DNA of 19,834 nucleotides, taken from Bacillota bacterium. Lineage in GTDB: Bacteria > Bacillota > Clostridia > Lachnospirales > Lachnospiraceae. Below are positions 14,731 through 19,834 of this stretch, piece after piece. Each line of letters begins with the position of its first letter. The first letter of the stretch is position 1. Where the stretch lies: contig JAEZFH010000023.1 in the NCBI GenBank assembly GCA_023437885.1, forward strand, positions 1 to 19,834, in the 5' to 3' direction. The notes beneath the pieces were generated by a model. It was not told the DNA's origin. It made no database searches and worked only from the letters and a program-made list of their open reading frames with translations. A program made the position numbers and the translations under genes.

Positions 14731-16257
14731 ATGAAACACTTATTGCGGAAATACATGGTCAAGTATAAGCTTATTGTGGGGAGTGCCCGGGGGATTATAC
14801 TTTTCTTTGACAGGGAAGGCAAGATTACCGATTATAATGCAATATCCGCAAAGGAATTGGGTTATTACCAGGAGATAGAGCATATAAGAATACAGGATAT
14901 CTTTAAGAATACCTTCCTGCTTGAGAACCGCAGCCTTAAGATTCTGAATTGCCTTGACCAGCCGGGGGAAACGATTGCATACAGGAAAAATCAGACCTGT
15001 TTCCCGGTTCAGCTTAGGGTATCCGTATATGAAAAAGGGAAGCATTATGTTGGCCTGTGCATTGCCAAGGATCAGACAGAAGTGAAGGAGCAGTATCAGA
15101 AGCTGGAGCAAATGAAGGCTGATATTAGCTCCTTGAACGATAATCGTAATAGGATTGTTGCCAATGTTACACATGAGCTGAGGACACCGGTCAACGGTAT
15201 CCTTGGATTGAGCAATAATTTGCTGGATACCCAGCTTACCCCCGCTCAGATTGAAACAGTTCACCTGATAAAGCGCTGCTGCAATAATATGGATTCTATT
15301 ATCAATGATTTATTGGACTATGCCAAGCTTGCGAATGAGAAAATGGAGCTTGAGCAGAGAGAATTCTGCTTCCGGGATTTTATCAATACCGTTCTGGACT
15401 TTAACAGGCCGAGAATGAACGATAAGGGACTAAAGCTATTGTTTTCCGTCGCAGATGATATTCCGGAGCGGGTAACCGGTGATGAATATCGCTTAACTCA
15501 GATATTGAACAATCTGATCTCTAATTCGGTGAAGTTTACTGCAGCAGGGTATATTATGCTGGAGGTAGCGAAGCTTTCCCATACGGATCACTATGTGGAA
15601 TTGTTTTTCATGGTGATTGATACCGGGATAGGGATCAGTCTGGAGGAGAAAGACAAGCTGTTTCAGAGCTTTTCCCAGGTGGATGGCTCTATTACAAGGA
15701 GATTCGGCGGTACCGGCTTGGGGCTCGCCATCAGTAAGAAGCTGATTGAAGCTATGGGAGGCTCCATTGATGTTGACAGCGAGAAAGGGAAGGGTAGCAC
15801 CTTCTCCTTCTCAGTATGCTTGGGTCTGACGGATAGTGATCAGAATACAATTTACCATAAGCGTGATGCACTAATAAAAGATGATATAAATTATTACAGA
15901 TGTCTTGTTGATACCAATACTGTTGGAGATGGAATGCATGAAATCACAAATATGGAATATATTGACCGATTGCTGAAGGAGGCCGGCAGTGCCAGGGAAA
16001 AGGTTCCGAAAGCATTAACTAAGCAGGAATTGTTTAAAAGTATTTCCTTTGCACTTGAGAAGCTTTCCATCTGCATTGATATGGAAAGTTGGGATAAGGC
16101 CGAAGAGTTGGCATATTTTATCCGTAAGCAGCTCCCGCCGGAACTGGGAGACATCACTAAGATTGTGTTTCGTTTGCTGCTGGCGGTCAGGAAGGAAAAT
16201 TACGATGTTTCGGTAGCAATGATGAATGAACTAAAGACCTTTATGAATGAAGGGTAA
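14731..16257 (+). CDS. Soluble PAS-domain sensor histidine kinase
   Basis: 508 residues; the ATG at 14731 follows GGAG with a 7-base spacer. Residues ~20-125 look like a PAS domain (GIILFFDREGKITDYNAISA ... VGLCIAKDQTE), then a short coiled region. The dimerisation/phosphoacceptor helix NVTHELRTPVNGILGLSNNL places the phosphorylated His at 148. The ATPase domain has the N box (NNLISNSVKF, ~258-268), the DTGIGI G1 box at ~297 and GGTGLGLAIS at ~326-335. No membrane segment is visible, so the kinase is cytoplasmic and probably senses an internal cue. The C-terminal ~130 residues are helical (ALEKLSICIDMESWDKAEEL ... MMNELKTFM) and sit where hybrid kinases carry an Hpt domain, but no phosphorylatable His stands out. 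The gene is followed 21 bases later by the response regulator, its likely partner. Confidence 0.93.
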   Translation: MKHLLRKYMVKYKLIVGSARGIILFFDREGKITDYNAISAKELGYYQEIEHIRIQDIFKNTFLLENRSLKILNCLDQPGETIAYRKNQTCFPVQLRVSVYEKGKHYVGLCIAKDQTEVKEQYQKLEQMKADISSLNDNRNRIVANVTHELRTPVNGILGLSNNLLDTQLTPAQIETVHLIKRCCNNMDSIINDLLDYAKLANEKMELEQREFCFRDFINTVLDFNRPRMNDKGLKLLFSVADDIPERVTGDEYRLTQILNNLISNSVKFTAAGYIMLEVAKLSHTDHYVELFFMVIDTGIGISLEEKDKLFQSFSQVDGSITRRFGGTGLGLAISKKLIEAMGGSIDVDSEKGKGSTFSFSVCLGLTDSDQNTIYHKRDALIKDDINYYRCLVDTNTVGDGMHEITNMEYIDRLLKEAGSAREKVPKALTKQELFKSISFALEKLSICIDMESWDKAEELAYFIRKQLPPELGDITKIVFRLLLAVRKENYDVSVAMMNELKTFMNEG

Positions 16258-16290
16258 TGTGCTGCATGGGGCGGCGGAATGGAGATAATT

Positions 16291-17358
16291 ATGGATCAGA
16301 TGTCGATTTCCCCACCGAATATATTAGTAGTGGATGATGTAAATGCAAATCTGGCAGTTTTGACAGAGATGATTCGCAAGGCGGGATATGTTGCCAGGCC
16401 GGTGACCAGTGCGAGACAGGCAGTGAGTGCGATTGAAGCACTGTTACCCAATCTGATCCTTCTGGATATCTCAATGCCTGACATAGACGGCTTTGTATTC
16501 TGCTCCATGCTTAAGAAAAATGCGAACACCAGAGATATTCCGGTTATATTTATCACAGCGCTGAACTCAACGGAAGACAAAATCAAAGGCTTTCAATTAG
16601 GAGCGGTCGATTACATTTCCAAGCCCTTCGAAGTAGAGGAAGTGACGGTGCGAATTAATACGCATCTGAAGATGTATAAAATGCAGCAGGAGCTGGAAGT
16701 ATATAATAAGAAGCTGTACAAGATTATTAATGATCAGATAAGAAAGATTTATGAGGGTCAGAAGAACGTGGCTGAGGCGCTGGCCAAGCTCTGTATCGGA
16801 GGCAGCCGCAAGGAAGAAGCCCATATGGAGAGAATCGGAAGCAATAGCAGAATATTGGCTATCAGCCTTCAGCTCTCGCCAAAGTTCAAGGAACAGATAA
16901 CGAACAGCTTTATTGATGTGATAGAGAAGGCGGCCATGCTTCACGACATTGGCATGCTTTTAATTGATAACGGGATATCGCAGAAAGCGGAACAAGGAAT
17001 GCAGGAAGAGGAGGTATTTCGTTCCCATGCTGTAAAAGGAGCACAGACTCTGGAAGAGATATTGAAGTTAAATCCCAGCAATGAATTTATCCGGATGGCG
17101 GCGGAGATAGCATATTATCATCATGAAAGATGGGACGGAGAAGGATATCCGACAGGAAAAGCTAGTAAGGACATACCGATTTGTGCCAGAATTGTATCCA
17201 TTGTGGATGCTTATGATACACTTATGCGTGCAGAAATACCGGATGCCTCCTGTGTTCAGGAAGAGATTCTGAATAAAATCAATCAGGGAGCAGGAACCTT
17301 ATATGATCCGGATATGGTTATTGTGTTTCGCAAAATACAGAATCAATTGAAGAAATAG
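16291..17358 (+). CDS. Response regulator with HD-GYP output domain (probable c-di-GMP phosphodiesterase)
   Basis: 355 residues from the ATG at 16291, which has GGAG 6 bases upstream; the ATG at 16279 (four residues longer) is the alternative. Receiver domain, residues ~7-125: acidic pair VVDD, phosphoacceptor Asp59 in LLDISMPDIDGF, TAL switch residue and Lys111 in SKPF. A coiled linker (~125-165) leads to the HD-GYP domain. Visible there are HDIGML (His218/Asp219), RSHAVKGAQTL, HHERWDGEGYP (277-287) and IVSIVDAYDTLM. The usual Lys of HDxGK is Met222, so metal handling or activity may differ from standard enzymes. The known reaction of the family is hydrolysis of cyclic di-GMP to pGpG or GMP. 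It forms an operon with the upstream kinase, which presumably phosphorylates it. Confidence 0.92.
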   Translation: MDQMSISPPNILVVDDVNANLAVLTEMIRKAGYVARPVTSARQAVSAIEALLPNLILLDISMPDIDGFVFCSMLKKNANTRDIPVIFITALNSTEDKIKGFQLGAVDYISKPFEVEEVTVRINTHLKMYKMQQELEVYNKKLYKIINDQIRKIYEGQKNVAEALAKLCIGGSRKEEAHMERIGSNSRILAISLQLSPKFKEQITNSFIDVIEKAAMLHDIGMLLIDNGISQKAEQGMQEEEVFRSHAVKGAQTLEEILKLNPSNEFIRMAAEIAYYHHERWDGEGYPTGKASKDIPICARIVSIVDAYDTLMRAEIPDASCVQEEILNKINQGAGTLYDPDMVIVFRKIQNQLKK

Positions 17359-17453
17359 GGCCTGAAAGTGAATCTACGATATTGCGATGAAAGTGATTGA
17401 AGTGGGATATCGGATACTATACAGGTTAAGTACGATAGAAAAGCAGGTAAATT

Positions 17454-18821
17454 ATGTTGAATAAAAGGGATATGTATATTGATTATAAGCGCTCCTATAA
17501 AAGGCGCGGAAGACGAAGGCGTAAATTACCTTTCATAATTTTACTTCTTCTGCTGGCAGTTAGTATCGGATGCGGTGCTTATTATATGATAAAAATCCGG
17601 ATTGATGCAAGGAATAAGGTTACGGATTCCAAAGGGATGGTGCCTGGAGAGTTGTCGGAGGAGCGGATAGAACAGGGGCAATCAACTGCAGCGGATAGCA
17701 GCAGCCGTTATACACAGACAGATACGGGACAAAATGCGAAGGATCCGACAGCTTCTGCCACAGTAACACCGGAGCAGACAGCGCTCCCGGTACAGCCTGC
17801 GGTAGAGGCAATGGGTAACAAAATTCCGGTGGCAGCAAAGGGGATCTATGTCACCTCCGCCGCAGCCGGTTCCAAAATGCTCGATTCCCTGATTACAATT
17901 GCTGATACCACAGAGATCAATGCCCTTGTAATTGATATCAAGGACGATCATGGCAGAATTACCTACCAGATGGATAATGCACTTGCCAAGGAGATAGGTG
18001 CTACAACAAAAACGATCAAGGATATGGAGGCATTTATCCGGAAGCTGAAGGAGAAGAACCTCTATCTGATAGCCAGAATTGTTGCGTTTAAGGACCCGTA
18101 TCTTGCTAAAAACAGGAAGGATCTGGCGATCAAGAACAAGGATGGATCCATTTATAAGGATAATAACGGTGAAAGGTGGGTAAATCCTTACAACCGCAAG
18201 GTATGGGAGTATTTGATTGAAGTGGCTTCCGAGGCTGCCGCCGCTGGCTTTGATGAGATACAGTTTGATTATATCCGATTTTCCACCGGTAATGGCATTG
18301 CTGAGGCAGATTTCGGCAAAGAGGCAAGAGATAAGAGCAAGGAAGAAGTTATAACTGAATTTACCAAATATGCATATGAAAGTCTGAAGCCCCTTGGGGT
18401 CTATGTATCAGCCGATGTCTACGGAACCATCATCAGCAGCAGTACCGATGCAGGACTTGTCGGGCAGAACTATGCCGAAATGGCCAAGTATCTGGATTAT
18501 ATATGCCCGATGATATATCCGTCCCATTTCGGAGAAGGAAATTACGGAATTGAATATCCGGACCTGGAACCGAATAATATCATACGCAAGGTTTTAACCG
18601 CATCCAGGGAGAAGCTGGAGGCGCTCCCGGAGGATCAGCATAGGGCGGTGGTCCGCCCCTGGCTTCAGGATTTTACTGCTACCTGGATCAGCAACTATAT
18701 GGAATACGGAGGGGATGAGTTAAGGGAGCAGGTAAATGGGGTGTACGCCGCCGGCTATAAAGAATGGCTGCTCTGGAACGCTGCTTGTGATTATTCGGTG
18801 GAAGGATTGCTTGCAGATTAG
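17454..18821 (+). CDS. Membrane-anchored DUF4015-type putative glycoside hydrolase
   Basis: 455 residues. The N-terminus is very basic (KRSYKRRGRRRRKL), followed by one membrane helix at ~26-46, so the protein is anchored with its main part outside. A Ser/Thr/Ala/Gln-rich linker covers ~60-120. From ~127 (AKGIYVTSAAAGSKMLDSLI) to the end runs a barrel-like domain of the DUF4015 putative glycoside hydrolase family: INALVIDIKDDHGRITY, LYLIARIVAFKDPYLA, ERWVNPYNRKVWEYL, GFDEIQFDYIRFSTG, VSADVYGTI and YICPMIYPSHFGEGNYG. FDYIRF and the acidic residues around it are likely active-site parts. The substrate is unknown; a cell-surface polysaccharide is plausible given the rhamnose gene downstream, but that is inference. 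It lies 95 bases after the regulator gene, and I see no convincing promoter of its own. Confidence 0.88.
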   Translation: MLNKRDMYIDYKRSYKRRGRRRRKLPFIILLLLLAVSIGCGAYYMIKIRIDARNKVTDSKGMVPGELSEERIEQGQSTAADSSSRYTQTDTGQNAKDPTASATVTPEQTALPVQPAVEAMGNKIPVAAKGIYVTSAAAGSKMLDSLITIADTTEINALVIDIKDDHGRITYQMDNALAKEIGATTKTIKDMEAFIRKLKEKNLYLIARIVAFKDPYLAKNRKDLAIKNKDGSIYKDNNGERWVNPYNRKVWEYLIEVASEAAAAGFDEIQFDYIRFSTGNGIAEADFGKEARDKSKEEVITEFTKYAYESLKPLGVYVSADVYGTIISSSTDAGLVGQNYAEMAKYLDYICPMIYPSHFGEGNYGIEYPDLEPNNIIRKVLTASREKLEALPEDQHRAVVRPWLQDFTATWISNYMEYGGDELREQVNGVYAAGYKEWLLWNAACDYSVEGLLAD

Positions 18822-18887
18822 AAAACCTGTCTGAAGCATTGGTATAAATTGCAGACAAAGATAATATACATCTAGTATAAATGACCT

Positions 18888-18893
18888 GGAGGT
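18888..18893 (+). promoter_or_regulatory. Ribosome binding site setting the start at 18899
   Basis: GGAGGT lies 5-6 bases before the ATG at 18899. The in-frame ATG at 18881 precedes this site and has none of its own. Confidence 0.65.
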
Positions 18894-18898
18894 GTCCT

Positions 18899-19273
18899 AT
18901 GGATAAGGCAATCCGTCAAAATACAAAGATGTTTGCAGTGCTGAAGGGACTTTTTTTTTCCTATATCATAACGGCATTCTTATTGCTGCTCATATCCTTA
19001 CTTATGCTGAAGCTGGACCTGTCAAGTATGGTAATCAGCGGAGGAATCATTTTAGCTTACATTTTATCTAATTTTATTGGAGGCTTTTTTGTAGGAAAGA
19101 AAGCGGAACAAAAGAAGTTCTTATGGGGCTTGGTTCTGGGCGTATTCTATTTTATTATTCTTATGATCGTATCCATGGCAATGAACCATGCCGGAGCACT
19201 GCCGCTGGGAAATCTGCTGACTGCATTCTTAATCTGCGGATTGAGCGGAATGGTAGGCGGGATGGTCAGTTAA
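18899..19273 (+). CDS. Small four-helix membrane protein, TIGR04086/DUF3792-type
   Basis: 124 residues from the ATG at 18899. Four hydrophobic segments are evident: ~16-38 (FFSYIITAFLLLLISLLML), ~42-65 (SSMVISGGIILAYILSNFIG, running into GGFFVG), ~75-95 (LWGLVLGVFYFIILMIVSMA) and ~100-123 (LPLGNLLTAFLICGLSGMVG). A KKAEQKK loop lies between helices 2 and 3. Size and pattern match the TIGR04086 family of Firmicutes; its function is not known. The gene contains a run of nine T at 18951-18959 (codons for LFFS). It ends in a strong terminator and sits between the glycosidase and the rhamnose gene. Confidence 0.83.
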   Translation: MDKAIRQNTKMFAVLKGLFFSYIITAFLLLLISLLMLKLDLSSMVISGGIILAYILSNFIGGFFVGKKAEQKKFLWGLVLGVFYFIILMIVSMAMNHAGALPLGNLLTAFLICGLSGMVGGMVS

Positions 19274-19307
19274 ATGTTAAAAAAGCATCAGATTTGATAA
19301 TGAATGA

Positions 19308-19343
19308 AGAGGCTGCGCTGATAGGATGGCTGCCTCTTTTTTT
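19308..19343 (+). terminator. Intrinsic terminator
   Basis: AGAGGC (19308-19313) pairs with GCCTCT (19332-19337), extended inwards by GC/GC across a T-T mismatch, and is followed by a run of T to 19343. It ends the transcript of the DUF4015/TIGR04086 genes. Confidence 0.8.
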
Positions 19344-19400
19344 GAATATCAACGGTATTGCATGAAGGAAGGACATCCTGAGTACATGTTCTCAAGCAAG

Positions 19401-19429
19401 CTTACAGTCTGTTGATGTTATATTATAAT
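19401..19429 (+). promoter_or_regulatory. Candidate upstream promoter for rmlD
   Basis: CTTACA (19401-19406), 17-base spacer, TATAAT (19424-19429). Confidence 0.45.
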
Positions 19430-19474
19430 ATGGGACAAATTGATAGGTATCACAACAAGGAATTGGAAAAAGGA

Positions 19475-19503
19475 TTGATATTTCATATTGAATTGATTAT
19501 ACT
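19475..19503 (+). promoter_or_regulatory. Candidate proximal promoter for rmlD
   Basis: TTGATA (19475-19480), 17-base spacer, TATACT (19498-19503). The resulting leader holds a small GCGGG/CCCGC hairpin at 19516-19535. Confidence 0.6.
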
Positions 19504-19578
19504 ATAGTTGGATTCGCGGGCGAAGGCAGACCCGCAGAAAGTGTCGGATTTGTCAGAGAGGAAAGGGTTTGGGATAAT

Positions 19579-19834
19579 ATGAAGCGAATAATGATCACCG
19601 GAGCTTCAGGGCAGTTGGGACTTGCACTCTACCGGTTGCTGAAGGATCAGGCTCAATACGAGCTTTTACGGACAGATAGCAGTGGGAGTGAGAAGGAAGC
19701 TGTTCAGGTGCTGGATGTTACGGATGAGACGGGAGTAGAGCATTACATCGATAAAAACAAGCCGGACATTATTATTAACTGTGCCGCCTTTACTGCAGTT
19801 GATTTATGTGAAAGCGAGGAAGATAAGGCATACC
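19579..19834 (+). CDS. rmlD: dTDP-4-dehydrorhamnose reductase, 3'-truncated by window edge
   Basis: 85 residues are visible before the window ends. The N-terminus MKRIMITGASGQLGLALYRL is the NAD(P)-binding Rossmann motif (GxxGxLG) of extended short-chain dehydrogenases. DKNKPDIIINCAAFTAVDLC and ESEEDKAY match the RmlD/RfbD signature (NCAA.T.VD..E......A). The enzyme performs the last step of dTDP-L-rhamnose synthesis, supplying rhamnose for cell-surface polysaccharides. It has its own promoter region after a terminator, so it begins a new transcription unit that probably continues to the right. The ribosome site is weak (GGGATAAT just before ATG). Confidence 0.9.
   Translation, partial: MKRIMITGASGQLGLALYRLLKDQAQYELLRTDSSGSEKEAVQVLDVTDETGVEHYIDKNKPDIIINCAAFTAVDLCESEEDKAY

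Noticed and set aside
14726..14734. ATG CAA TGA two-codon ORF overlapping the kinase start
   Set aside because: Likely chance; the ribosome site fits the ATG at 14731 better.
17397..17423. Promoter for the DUF4015 gene (TTGAAG ... TATACA)
   Set aside because: The spacer is only 15 bases and both boxes are weak.
18828..18857. TGTCTG/CAGACA stem after the DUF4015 gene as terminator
   Set aside because: Only 6 pairs around an 18-base loop and no T-run.
19123..19365. 80-residue frame overlapping the end of the small membrane protein
   Set aside because: It runs through the terminator hairpin, lacks a ribosome site and has no protein-like pattern; it is a shadow frame.
1..19834. CRISPR array, tRNA or rRNA genes
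   Set aside because: No regularly spaced direct repeats and no recognisable RNA gene signatures were seen on either strand.

Overview
The window looks like chromosome of a low-to-medium-GC Gram-positive anaerobe of the class Clostridia, most likely Lachnospiraceae. This is inference from protein style (a TIGR04086-type membrane protein, a DUF4015-type glycosidase, a PAS histidine kinase paired with an HD-GYP regulator), strong AGGAGG-type ribosome sites and sigma-A-like promoters. No rRNA, tRNA or CRISPR array was seen.

Left part (1-12695, + strand): a tightly packed three-gene unit. The first gene (cut by the left edge) encodes a beta-rich protein of at least 627 residues that I do not recognise. 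It overlaps by one base a ComEC/Rec2-like metallo-beta-lactamase-fold hydrolase with an unusually long insertion. Three bases after that comes a 2989-residue protein. Its N-terminal ~1100 residues look like long amphipathic beta-sheet (DUF6603-like from memory), followed by LysM-like modules and ~1300 unassigned residues. No member has a visible signal peptide or membrane segment. This is the best candidate for an undescribed system in the window.

Junction (12696-13421): directly after the giant gene lies the 3' relic of a tyrosine recombinase that keeps the HxxR box but has lost its tyrosine. Several strong stem-loops follow, one of which covers the start of a tiny ORF. A promoter and structured leader then precede a SEC-C zinc-motif protein. 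The relic suggests that the left part is, or borders, an acquired island.

Right part (13422-19834), more ordinary: the SEC-C gene; a long near-perfect hairpin; an XRE-type repressor on the minus strand with a consensus promoter and a 9-bp inverted repeat placed across it; a soluble PAS histidine kinase and an HD-GYP response regulator (probable c-di-GMP phosphodiesterase) in one operon; a membrane-anchored DUF4015-type glycosidase; a small four-helix TIGR04086/DUF3792-type membrane protein with a good terminator; and the 5' part of rmlD (dTDP-rhamnose synthesis), preceded by two plausible promoters and cut by the right edge.
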